A DNA stretch of 36,251 nucleotides from Oscillospiraceae bacterium (GCA_017619535.1 JAFZSD010000043.1:1-36251); one strand, 5' to 3'. Positions 7,115 to 14,267 are shown, counted from the stretch's first letter. Numbers and translations are program-made. Notes: generated by a model from the letters alone, not told the origin.

Positions 7115-8230
7115 TTATTCGCGGCGCAGCGTATTTCTGCCGGACAGCAGGAGCGTGCCGAGCTGGATGTAAACGAATGCGAGAGCGATCGCCGCCGTGA
7201 CATATCCGCCGCTCCCCGCGCTGAGCACCATGGCCGCGGCGAAGACGATAAACTCCGCCGCCAGCAGAAGGAGGAACCGGACGGGCATGCGGTACTGCCG
7301 GCAGGACCATCTTTCAGTAAGAGCGAGACAGAGGAAGAAGACAAGAAGGGCGATCACCAGCATGAGAGTCTTCGAAAGGCTGCTGACACCGGGATCGCGC
7401 ATGAATTCCATCGAAGTGGTCACGCAGGACAGGCTGAGTATGATGAGAACGTGAAGCAGCATATACGCGCTGCCGCTGCGCTCCCCGCTGCGGTCGAGCA
7501 GCCTGTCGTAGACATAGCCGTAGCTGAAGAAAAGGCCCGCGACGATGAGGAAGGACACCAGGGCGAAATACAGCGCCTCGAAGGAGAACCCGTTCGTGAA
7601 ATACTCCGCGACGATGATTATCATCTCGCCGAAGGTAAAGACGACGTAAAGCATGACCCGCTCGGTAAGATGCCCGAAATTGGTGGGGATCTTCGACAGG
7701 AAGGGGATCGCCGCGATGCCGATGAAAACGGCCCACTGGCCGATGACCGCGCCGGTCATGGTGTGAATCAGGATGGAAGCTCCGATGTACGCCGCCTGAA
7801 CGATAAGCAGGCATATGTGCTGCCGGATGTACTTTCTGCAGGACTCATCCTCCGCGGCGCGGAGCTTGAGCAGATACTGCAGGGCCAGATTCAGAAGGAT
7901 CAGACACCATGCGCCCATAAAGGCGGAGTAGTTCATGTCCCAGCCGTGTCCGATGTTGGTGCCTATGATATACAGCAGGAACATGTTTACTAGGAGCATG
8001 ACTTTGTCCGAGATGCCGTTTCTGCCGAAGCGGTTGATGAACAGCGTCGAATAGTTCCAGATCTGGATGATGATAAGCGAACAGATAAGATAGTTCACGA
8101 AGGTCTCAGTCGTGATGAATCCGCCTTCCAGACGGTCCAGAAGGGAGGCGTTCCTGCCGATGAGGTAGACGAAGATAAGGTCATAGACCAGTTCTATGAA
8201 CTCGACTTTCTTTTCTCCATTCAGTTCCAT
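7115..8230 (-). CDS. LtrA-family (low temperature requirement A) membrane protein
   Basis: 371-aa polytopic membrane protein with about 9-10 hydrophobic segments. The N-terminal signature VEFIELVYDLIFVYLI and the mid-protein HLTERVMLYVVFTFGEMI match the LtrA family, described first in Listeria as needed for growth in the cold; its biochemical role is not established. GGAGGT lies 7 nt before the ATG. It is transcribed divergently from the Rrf2-macrodomain-SirTM operon, sharing a 278-bp intergenic region, so Rrf2 may control both. The C-terminus ends in a basic tail (GRNTLRRE). Confidence 0.85.
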   Translation of the reverse strand: MELNGEKKVEFIELVYDLIFVYLIGRNASLLDRLEGGFITTETFVNYLICSLIIIQIWNYSTLFINRFGRNGISDKVMLLVNMFLLYIIGTNIGHGWDMNYSAFMGAWCLILLNLALQYLLKLRAAEDESCRKYIRQHICLLIVQAAYIGASILIHTMTGAVIGQWAVFIGIAAIPFLSKIPTNFGHLTERVMLYVVFTFGEMIIIVAEYFTNGFSFEALYFALVSFLIVAGLFFSYGYVYDRLLDRSGERSGSAYMLLHVLIILSLSCVTTSMEFMRDPGVSSLSKTLMLVIALLVFFLCLALTERWSCRQYRMPVRFLLLLAAEFIVFAAAMVLSAGSGGYVTAAIALAFVYIQLGTLLLSGRNTLRRE

Positions 8231-8279
8231 GGCGACACCTCCGCGTTAAGGGCAGGACCCTATGACTGCCCATGAGGAG

Positions 8280-8308
8280 ATTATAATGACGATCACGGCA
8301 GAAAACAA
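8280..8308 (-). promoter_or_regulatory. Promoter for the ltrA-like gene
   Basis: Minus strand: TTGTTT (8308-8303), 17-bp spacer, TATAAT (8285-8280), ~50 nt upstream of the ATG at 8230. Confidence 0.6.
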
Positions 8309-8404
8309 GCGGACCGCTTGGAAGACGCTGCGGCCGAATTCGGGGCATGCAAACGGACTCTGTGGCGGAAGCTGACCGGAGAGGACGCGCCATTTCAGTA
8401 AAAG

Positions 8405-8452
8405 TTGTAATAATACTATTGACAACTGCACTGTAACATGATATATTACAGC
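8405..8452. promoter_or_regulatory. Rrf2 operon promoter overlaid by two palindromes
   Basis: TTGACA (8419-8424), 17-bp spacer, TATATT (8442-8447): near-consensus promoter. Two inverted repeats overlay it: AGTTGTAATA (8403-8412) against TATTGACAACT (8417-8427) around the -35, and CTGTAA-N9-TTACAG (8431-8451) centred on the -10. These are plausible binding sites for the Rrf2 protein encoded next, giving autorepression; the promoter is clear, the protein assignment is inference. Confidence 0.75.
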
Positions 8453-8508
8453 TATCAGCTGAGATAAGACGCCGCATCCCCATGAAGCGGACGCGGCCGG
8501 AGGTACCT

Positions 8509-8991
8509 ATGCAGATAACGAGCAGATTTACGATAGCCGTCCACATCATCACGGCGCTGGACTATTTCCGTGACATGGACCGGGTGAACAGCGAGTTCCT
8601 GGCGGGCTCGGTGGGAGTCAATCCGGTCATCGTTCGCACCGTCATCGGAAAGCTCAGGGAGGCGGGGATCGTCCGCACGCAGAAAGGATCCAGCGGTGCG
8701 GAGCTGGCAAGACCGCTCGACGGGATAACGTTCTACGACATCTATAAGGCGGTGGACAGCGTCAACGAGGATGAAGGCCTCTTCCATTTCCACGAACAGC
8801 CGAACCCGGAATGCCCGGTGGGAAGAAATATCCACAAGGCGATGGACAGGAGACTGGCCTCCGTCCAGGACGCCATGGAAGCTGAAATGAAGAGGATCAC
8901 ACTTGCGGACGTGGTGGAAGACATAAGGGCGGAGATCCTCGGGGAGGAAGAGCAGATACGGCCGGCACGCCGGAAAAGAGGCAAGTCATGA
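8509..8991 (+). CDS. Rrf2-family (YwnA-like) transcriptional regulator
   Basis: 160-aa DNA-binding repressor-type protein. A winged HTH occupies ~1-65 (TIAVHIITAL, NPVIVRTVIGKLREAGIV, Rrf2 wing GSSGAELARP). The tail segment HEQPNPECPVGRNI matches the YwnA subgroup, which has one conserved Cys rather than the three-Cys iron-sulfur set of IscR/NsrR; a thiol-based switch is therefore possible. The ATG at 8509 follows GGAGG by 6 nt; the upstream in-frame ATG at 8482 has no SD. The stop overlaps the macrodomain start (ATGA at 8988), so this is the first gene of a coupled operon, under a promoter with palindromes at 8403-8451. Confidence 0.88.
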   Translation: MQITSRFTIAVHIITALDYFRDMDRVNSEFLAGSVGVNPVIVRTVIGKLREAGIVRTQKGSSGAELARPLDGITFYDIYKAVDSVNEDEGLFHFHEQPNPECPVGRNIHKAMDRRLASVQDAMEAEMKRITLADVVEDIRAEILGEEEQIRPARRKRGKS

Positions 8992-9821
8992 GAGGGAAAA
9001 GGACACAGGAAGAACGTCTCGAGTATCTGGTCGAAGCGTTCAAGGAAGATTCAGGCGAATACAGACACCTGCAGACGCCTGCGGATACGGAAGGCAGGCG
9101 CAGACTCCTGCGGTCCCTCATGAACATCCGCATGCCGCGGGAGATGGATCCGGCCGTTCTTCAAGTCCAGGATGAATATCTGCAGGAACGGATCAGGGAA
9201 AACGGGATCGTGACTCTTCCGGAGATACCGGCGATCGCCGATCGGGGAAGCGCTCATCCATTCGCGGAACATATCTCTGTCTGGCAGGGAGACATCACGA
9301 GACTGGCAGTCGACGCCGTAGTGAACGCAGCCAACTCTCAGATGCTCGGATGCTTCGTGCCTATGCACACCTGCATAGACAACTGCATCCAGACCTTTGC
9401 CGGGATACAGATGAGAGCGGAGTGCGGCAGACAGATGAACCGGCTGCGGATGCGTTACGGCAGGGAGTATGAGCAGCCCACAGCCGTTCCCATGCTGACG
9501 GACGGATATAACCTTCCGGCGAAGAAAGTGATCCATATCGTGGGGCCAATCGTGCAGCATCACCTCACACAGGAGCTGGAGGAAGACCTCGCCGCCTGCT
9601 ATCGGAACACGCTGGATATGTGCGCGGAGAACGGGCTGAAGAGCGTGGCTTTCTGCTGCATCTCCACCGGAGTTTTCCGGTTCCCGAACAAGAGGGCGGC
9701 GAAGATCGCGGTGAAGACCGTGACCGACTGGCTCAACACACACCCGGATACCATGGAAAGGGTGATCTTCAATGTTTTCAAGGATGAAGACAGGGAATAC
9801 TATGAACAGGAATTACAATGA
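8988..9821 (+). CDS. Zinc-dependent macrodomain protein-ADP-ribose hydrolase
   Basis: 277-aa ADP-ribosyl hydrolase of the zinc-macrodomain class known from staphylococcal and streptococcal SirTM loci. It has a helical N-terminal extension (~1-95), then the macrodomain: WQGDITRLAVDAVVNAAN (99-116), the zinc motif GCFVPMHTCIDN (121-132, Cys122/His127/Cys129), CGRQM, GYNLPAKKVIHIVGP, and the phosphate-binding loop CISTGVFRFP (~220-229). Length and motif order equal those of the characterised family. It would remove mono-ADP-ribose added by the sirtuin encoded directly behind it, with which it overlaps. Start ATG at 8988 overlaps the Rrf2 stop by 4 bp. All key residues are present. Confidence 0.93.
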   Translation: MRGKRTQEERLEYLVEAFKEDSGEYRHLQTPADTEGRRRLLRSLMNIRMPREMDPAVLQVQDEYLQERIRENGIVTLPEIPAIADRGSAHPFAEHISVWQGDITRLAVDAVVNAANSQMLGCFVPMHTCIDNCIQTFAGIQMRAECGRQMNRLRMRYGREYEQPTAVPMLTDGYNLPAKKVIHIVGPIVQHHLTQELEEDLAACYRNTLDMCAENGLKSVAFCCISTGVFRFPNKRAAKIAVKTVTDWLNTHPDTMERVIFNVFKDEDREYYEQELQ

Positions 9822-10788
9822 GATGCCAAACGGCTATCTCGAAACGATACAGAAAGGGATCGCGGGAGTCCGCCGTTTCAGCGCCGGAGTCTCGCGGGGG
9901 ACCGGGACGCGCCGGGAGAACCTTGACCGGCTGAAAAAAGAGATCGGGACTGCCGATGCGATCGTGATCGGCGCCGGAGCAGGTCTTTCCACGGCTGCGG
10001 GATTCACCTACGGCGGCGAGCGGTTCGAGAGGTATTTCTCCGACTTTGCAGCAAAGTTCGGGATAAAGGATATATACTCCGGCGGTTTCTATCCCTTCCC
10101 GGACGCTGAGACCCGCTGGGCCTGGTGGGCCAGGCATATCTACTTCAACCGTTACGTCGACGCCCCGTTGCCGGTATACAGTGATCTCTTTGAGCTCGTA
10201 AAGGACAGGGACTATTTCGTCATCACGACGAACGTGGACCATCAGTTCCAGAGAGCGGGCTTCGATAAAAGACGCCTCTTCTACACCCAGGGCGACTACG
10301 GTCTGTTCCAGAGCACGGATCCGGACGTTCAGAAGACCTACGACAATGAGGAGTGGGTCATGAAGGCGATGGAGGCTCAGGGATTTGTCAGGAACGGACA
10401 TGGCGTCTTTGACGTGCCGGCCGGCAGAAAGATCTCCATGAGGATCCCGCCGGAGCTGATCCCGGAATGCCCCGACGGCGGCGACATGACCATGAACCTC
10501 AGAGCCGACGACACGTTCGTCGAGGACGAAGGCTGGCACAGAGCCTCCGCAGCCTATCTGGATTTCCTGGACAGACATGAAGGCGCGCACGTGCTGTTTC
10601 TGGAGATCGGGGTGGGGGCGAACACGCCCGTTATCATCAAATATCCGTTCTGGCAGATGACGAACGACAACGCAAACGCTGTCTATGCCTGCCTGAATCA
10701 CAATGAAGCTTATTGTCCAAAGCAGATCGAAGAGCGGTCAATCGTGATCGACGGAGACAGCGGGGAAGCAATCCGGAAGCTCCTGTGA
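9802..10788 (+). CDS. Class M sirtuin (SirTM), protein ADP-ribosyltransferase
   Basis: 328-aa NAD-dependent SIR2-family enzyme. GAGAGLSTAAGFTYGG (57-72) binds NAD. TTNVDHQF (142-149) holds the Asn/Asp pair. The position of the usual catalytic His reads TQGDYGLFQ (162-170), with Gln163 instead of His, the SirTM hallmark linked to ADP-ribosyl transfer instead of deacetylation. MNLRADDTFVEDEGW (231-245) is another SirTM-type block. In the region of the sirtuin zinc ribbon (~170-228) I see only one Cys (Cys223), so no four-Cys zinc site can form. The start overlaps the macrodomain gene by 20 bp; ATG 9802 (weak AGGGA upstream) is chosen over 9823 and 9772. Partner genes gcvH-L and lplA2 of known loci are not seen. 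Confidence 0.9.
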   Translation: MNRNYNEMPNGYLETIQKGIAGVRRFSAGVSRGTGTRRENLDRLKKEIGTADAIVIGAGAGLSTAAGFTYGGERFERYFSDFAAKFGIKDIYSGGFYPFPDAETRWAWWARHIYFNRYVDAPLPVYSDLFELVKDRDYFVITTNVDHQFQRAGFDKRRLFYTQGDYGLFQSTDPDVQKTYDNEEWVMKAMEAQGFVRNGHGVFDVPAGRKISMRIPPELIPECPDGGDMTMNLRADDTFVEDEGWHRASAAYLDFLDRHEGAHVLFLEIGVGANTPVIIKYPFWQMTNDNANAVYACLNHNEAYCPKQIEERSIVIDGDSGEAIRKLL

Positions 10789-10812
10789 CCTGAAGAAAGC
10801 GAGACGGCCCAT

Positions 10813-10950
10813 ATGCACGACATCTGGAATCCATGGCACGGCTGCAGCAGATGCGGAAAATGCGAAGATCCCGGCCCTGAGATCAATATCCAGTCCCGGA
10901 TCCTTCCCGGGACCGCTGACGGAGACATCCGAAAAGGAGAAAAACGATGA
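10813..10950 (+). pseudogene. 45-codon ORF resembling the N-terminus of DUF5131 (Gp37-like)
   Basis: A short frame of 45 residues between the sirtuin and the lipoprotein. It begins MHDIWNPWHGC, which I recognise as the start of DUF5131/Gp37-like proteins (normally a few hundred residues with a following Cys-rich motif). Here it continues SRCGKCEDPGPEINI, giving C-x2-C-x2-C, and stops soon after. Its TGA overlaps the next ATG (ATGA at 10947). The upstream SD is weak (GAAGAAAG). Two readings are possible: a decayed remnant, or a genuine small metal-binding protein translationally coupled to the flavodoxin. The similarity is from memory of the motif, not a search. Confidence 0.4.
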
Positions 10951-11684
10951 AGAAAACACTTGCGCTGCTCCTGGCGGCTGCAGTCATACTGTCCCTTGCC
11001 GCGTGCGGAACGCAGCAGAGCCAGAACAGCCCGGCAGCAGAGGCGGCAGATGAAAGCCCCGCTACCGCGGAGAAAGATGAGAACGGGGCCTCTCAGGAAA
11101 ACATCGCCCAGCCGGAAGAGCCCGGAAGTCCGGAGACACAGGACGCCGGAGAAACGGGAAAGACGGCGCTGATAGTATATTTCTCGCCGGCGAACAGCGA
11201 CACGGTCGACGCCGTCTCTTCAGCAACTTCCAGCATAGACGGCGTATCTTCCGTGGAATACGTTGCGCGCCTGATCGGCGCGAAGGTCGACGCGGACATG
11301 GCGAAGATCGTTCCCGAAACAGCTTATCCTCTGCCGTATAACGACACGGCAGATCAGGCCAAACAGGAGCGCGACGACGGAGCCCGCCCGGCATTTGCGC
11401 TGGACGCAGATCCTGAAGCCTACGATACGGTCTTCATAGGCTACCCGGTGTGGTGGTACGAGATGCCGATGATCATGCAGACGTTCTTCGAAACGTACGA
11501 TCTCAGCGGAAAAACGATCGTCCCGTTCAACACTCACGAGGGGTCCGGAGACGGCGGGACATATGCTGACATAGCGGAACTGGAGCCGGATGCCGTCGTA
11601 CTGGACGGCCTGGCCGTTACCGGCAGACGCGCCGGAGACGCGGGGAGCGATGTCGACGAATGGCTCACGAAGCTCGGATTCTGA
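10947..11684 (+). CDS. Flavodoxin-domain lipoprotein
   Basis: 245-aa exported protein. A lipoprotein signal peptide ends in the lipobox LAAC (~Cys20), followed by a ~50-residue Ala/Glu/Pro/Ser-rich linker. From ~72 a flavodoxin fold begins: TALIVYFSPANSDT, YDTVFIGYPVWWYEMPMIMQTF, LSGKTIVPFNTHEGSG and the end GLAVTGRRAGDAGSDVDEWL, the Flavodoxin_4 pattern binding FMN. It would be an FMN redox protein tethered outside the membrane. The cytoplasmic flavodoxin at 18255 is a paralogue. It overlaps the small ORF upstream by 4 bp and precedes a DUF4405 membrane protein and a flavin reductase, suggesting an extracytoplasmic electron-transfer role. Confidence 0.88.
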   Translation: MKKTLALLLAAAVILSLAACGTQQSQNSPAAEAADESPATAEKDENGASQENIAQPEEPGSPETQDAGETGKTALIVYFSPANSDTVDAVSSATSSIDGVSSVEYVARLIGAKVDADMAKIVPETAYPLPYNDTADQAKQERDDGARPAFALDADPEAYDTVFIGYPVWWYEMPMIMQTFFETYDLSGKTIVPFNTHEGSGDGGTYADIAELEPDAVVLDGLAVTGRRAGDAGSDVDEWLTKLGF

Positions 11685-11745
11685 ACGGCGGCGGGACGGG
11701 CGCGCCTGAAGCTGTCGGTGAAGAAGTTATGAGGTGGGTATTCAG

Positions 11746-12441
11746 ATGACGGACACAGGCAGACAGAGAACGAACAGGAACGTGAACGGGATCATCGATC
11801 TTATGATGGTCCTGCTCCTGCCGCTCCTCATGGCATACTCTCTTATAGGAGAGACGTTCCATGAGGCCGCCGGGACGGCGATGCTGGTCCTGTTCATAGT
11901 CCACCTGATCCTGCACCGGAGATGGTGGAAGGCGGTCCCGAAGGGCAGATACAGCGCGTACAGGACGTTCATCACGGTCATGGATCTGATCCTGCTCATA
12001 CTCATGCTGGCGCAGCCCCTGTCCGGCATCGCGATATCTCATCATCTCTACGTCTTTCTGCGCCTCACCGGAGTCGCGGCGGCGGCAAGGGACGTACACC
12101 TGGTGCTGGGCTACTGGAGCTATGTGCTCATGAGCGTCCATCTGGGACTGCACGTCGACGCTGCTGTACGCGCCGTCCGCAGGGGGAGAGAGATCCGGCC
12201 CGCGGCAAAGCGGACCCTGAGGATCGTTATCCTCCTTATCTCCGCTTACGGCGTTTACGCTTTTGTACACAGAGGTCTGCCGGGATACATGTTCATGCGG
12301 ACCATGTTCGCCTACTTCGACTTCGGCGAGCCTCTGGCATACTTCATCGCGGACTATCTGGCGGTAATGGTGCTGTTCGCCGCCGCCGGGTATTACACTG
12401 GAAAACTATTAAAAACCAAAAAGGAGAATCGTACAAAATGA
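11746..12441 (+). CDS. DUF4405 flavinylation-associated cytochrome-like membrane protein
   Basis: 231-aa membrane protein with about six hydrophobic segments and many intramembrane or interface histidines (TFHEAAG, FIVHLILHRRWW, ISHHLYVF, ARDVHLVLGYW, MSVHLGLHVD), candidates for heme ligation as in b-type cytochromes. The pattern fits DUF4405, reported as linked to extracytosolic flavin electron transfer. The ATG at 11746 follows GAGGTGGG with normal spacing; the GTG at 11734 lies inside that SD. Its last codons overlap the flavin reductase start (ATGA at 12438), so the two are coupled. It probably carries electrons across the membrane, perhaps to the flavodoxin lipoprotein. Confidence 0.8.
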   Translation: MTDTGRQRTNRNVNGIIDLMMVLLLPLLMAYSLIGETFHEAAGTAMLVLFIVHLILHRRWWKAVPKGRYSAYRTFITVMDLILLILMLAQPLSGIAISHHLYVFLRLTGVAAAARDVHLVLGYWSYVLMSVHLGLHVDAAVRAVRRGREIRPAAKRTLRIVILLISAYGVYAFVHRGLPGYMFMRTMFAYFDFGEPLAYFIADYLAVMVLFAAAGYYTGKLLKTKKENRTK

Positions 12442-13022
12442 GAAAAGATCTTGGAAAACAGCCGGCGCTCTTCCCAATGCCGGTGCTGATGGTAGCGGCT
12501 TACGATGAGAACGGCACAGTACAGGTCATGAACGCCGCATGGGGCATGATCTGCGACATGGACAAGGTCGCCCTCTTCATCGACGAGGATCACGCAACGA
12601 CCAAAGCCATCCGTCAGACGAAGGCCTTTACGGTCAGCATCGCTGACAGGGAGCATATGGACGTAGCCGACTATTACGGCATCGCCACGGGCAACAAGCT
12701 GCCGGACAAGTTCGCAAAGTCGGGATATCACGCGGAGAAGAGCGCTCACGTGAACGCTCCCGTCATAACGGAATTCCCGGTGGCGATGGAATGCGAGCTG
12801 GCGGAGATCACCGAGACCGAGAACCTGCACGCGGTCGTCGGCAATATAGTCAACGTCAGCGCGGACGAGAAGGTCCTCTCCGAAAACGGCAAGGTGGACC
12901 CGGCGAAGCTGGACGCGCTGATCTTCGACCAGTTCCAGGCGGGCTATTACGTCGCCGGAGAAAAGGTCGGAAACGCCTGGAACGCCGGCAAGGAGCTCGT
13001 AAAAGCGGCCCAGGGCAAATAA
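12438..13022 (+). CDS. Flavin reductase-like FMN-binding protein
   Basis: 194-aa soluble protein of the flavin reductase/FMN-binding split-barrel family. It starts MRKDLGKQPALFPMPVLMVAAY and continues VQVMNAAWGMICDMDKVALFI, ATTKAIRQTKAFTVSIAD and KSAHVNAPVITEFPVAMECEL, typical of this family in anaerobes. It would bind FMN and exchange electrons with NAD(P)H or partner proteins. A long in-frame extension upstream to 11922 lies across the DUF4405 gene and is not real; the ATG at 12438 has AAGGAG ~11 nt before it and a 4-bp overlap with the DUF4405 stop. Confidence 0.88.
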   Translation: MRKDLGKQPALFPMPVLMVAAYDENGTVQVMNAAWGMICDMDKVALFIDEDHATTKAIRQTKAFTVSIADREHMDVADYYGIATGNKLPDKFAKSGYHAEKSAHVNAPVITEFPVAMECELAEITETENLHAVVGNIVNVSADEKVLSENGKVDPAKLDALIFDQFQAGYYVAGEKVGNAWNAGKELVKAAQGK

Positions 13023-13053
13023 CAGAATACGATAAGGAAAGGCGGTTGAGGAA

Positions 13054-13803
13054 ATGGCAAGGAAACAGACGGCAGGAAGGGAAAGACTGGGAGAGCTCGC
13101 TCCCAAATTCGCGGAGCTAAACGACGACGTACTTTTCGGAGAGGTCTGGTCTAGGGAAACGGAGCTCAGCGCAAGAGACCGCAGCATGATAACGATCGCG
13201 GCGCTCTTCTCCGCCGGACTGTATCCCCAGCTCAGGAGCCATCTCGAACTTGGGAAAGAGCACGGCATCACAAAGAGCGAGGCTGTCGAGATCGCGACCC
13301 AGCTGGCATTTTACTGCGGATGGCCCAAGGCGTGGAGCACGTTCCCGATGATCGCCGAAGTGTACGGTGACGACCCCGGAGAAAGTGTTCCGGAAGGAGT
13401 GCCGTCCGGACTGCCGCTCCCCGTCGGCGGGCCGAACGACGCTTACGCACGGTATTTTACGGGCAGAAGCTTCCTCGCTCCGCTCACCATGGAGCAGGTC
13501 CCGACTTTCAACGTTACTTTCGAACCGGGCTGCAGAAACTACTGGCACATACATCACGCGTCCGAAAGCGGCGGTCAGATACTGATCTGCGTCAGCGGAA
13601 GAGGCTGGTATCAGGAATGGGGCAAAGAGGCCAGAGAGCTGCATCCGGGAGACACGGTGAACGTCCCCGCGAACGTAAAGCACTGGCACGGAGCCGCATC
13701 GGACTCGTGGTTCCAGCATATAGCCCAGGAGATCCCGGGAAAAGACACTCGGACCGAGTGGTGCGAAGCGGTCAGCGGCGAGCAGTACGGGAAACTCGGC
13801 TGA
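13054..13803 (+). CDS. Carboxymuconolactone decarboxylase-cupin fusion protein
   Basis: 249-aa two-domain protein. Residues ~10-110 are a CMD/AhpD-like helical domain (RDRSMITIAALFSAGLYPQL, ITKSEAVEIATQLAFYCGWPKAW). It lacks the AhpD CxxC pair, so it is not a peroxidase of that type. Residues ~130-245 are a cupin barrel with metal ligands in YWHIHHASE (His-x-His, Glu) and VKHWHGAA. Such fusions are common in redox gene sets of anaerobes; the substrate is not established and may be a quinone, lactone or other electrophile. It is 31 bp after the flavin reductase, with AAAGG upstream of the ATG, probably in the same operon. Confidence 0.88.
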   Translation: MARKQTAGRERLGELAPKFAELNDDVLFGEVWSRETELSARDRSMITIAALFSAGLYPQLRSHLELGKEHGITKSEAVEIATQLAFYCGWPKAWSTFPMIAEVYGDDPGESVPEGVPSGLPLPVGGPNDAYARYFTGRSFLAPLTMEQVPTFNVTFEPGCRNYWHIHHASESGGQILICVSGRGWYQEWGKEARELHPGDTVNVPANVKHWHGAASDSWFQHIAQEIPGKDTRTEWCEAVSGEQYGKLG

Positions 13804-13861
13804 CGTCGGCATGTCCGCGTGTATGTATCAAATGACCGACAGAAAGGGGAGTACGGACGAC

Positions 13862-14191
13862 ATGATCGGTATCGAAGACTTCGACAGGGTCGAGATGCGT
13901 GCCGGCACCGTCATTGACGTGAAGGACAACAAGAAATCGCGGAACCCTGCATATGCGGTAACGATCGACTTCGGTGAAGAGATCGGGATCAGGAGATCCT
14001 CCGCCCAGATCACCGCGCTCTATAAACCGGAGGATCTGATCGGCACACAGGTGATCTGCTGTGTGAATCTCACTCCGATCCACATCGGATCCGTAAAGAG
14101 CGAGGTGCGCATTCTCGGAACGGAATCGGAACAGGGCGTCGTACTGCTCAGACCGAGTGAGCCTGTAAAGAACGGAGACAGGGTGTTCTGA
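13862..14191 (+). CDS. CsaA-like tRNA-binding domain protein
   Basis: 109-aa OB-fold protein of the EMAP-II/CsaA type, the usual length of CsaA (~110 aa). MIGIEDFDRVEMRAGTVIDV aligns with the N-terminus of CsaA, and SAQITALYKPEDLIGTQVICCVNL and GVVLLRPSEPVKNGDRV complete the domain. CsaA proteins bind tRNA and have been described as export chaperones in Bacillus. The ATG at 13862 follows AAAGGGGAG by ~10 nt; the upstream in-frame ATGs at 13811 and later fall before the SD. Last gene of the plus-strand run, followed by a strong terminator. Confidence 0.88.
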   Translation: MIGIEDFDRVEMRAGTVIDVKDNKKSRNPAYAVTIDFGEEIGIRRSSAQITALYKPEDLIGTQVICCVNLTPIHIGSVKSEVRILGTESEQGVVLLRPSEPVKNGDRVF

Positions 14192-14220
14192 CGGGCAGTA
14201 TTTCGTAACAGGAAAACATG

Positions 14221-14267
14221 GAAAAGCCGTCTGTGAGATACGGATCCCACAGACGGCTGCCTTTTTT
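14221..14267. terminator. Terminator, copy 2 of the repeated element
   Basis: AGCCGTCTGTG (14225-14235) pairs with CACAGACGGCT (14248-14258); inside, GAT pairs with ATC around ACGG. CTTTTTTAT follows on plus. It lies between the convergent csaA-like and LysR genes. The loop AGATACGGATC and the flanks GGAAAAGCCG and CCTTTTTTAT match copy 1 at 7058-7105 base for base over most of ~50 bp. Confidence 0.9.

Noticed and set aside
7016..7993. Long plus-strand frame of 325 codons opposite the LtrA gene
   Set aside because: Composition is charged and repetitive (Arg/Asp/Glu/His) as expected for the complement of a membrane protein; no SD and no recognisable domain.
8286..8375. 29-codon plus-strand ORF with a GAGGAG before its ATG in the ltrA/Rrf2 intergenic region
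   Set aside because: No recognisable product, lies upstream of the Rrf2 promoter and over the divergent ltrA promoter; probably chance.
11922..12437. In-frame 5' extension of the flavin reductase gene
   Set aside because: It runs through the DUF4405 gene in another frame; the ATG at 12438 with AAGGAG and family-typical N-terminus is the real start.
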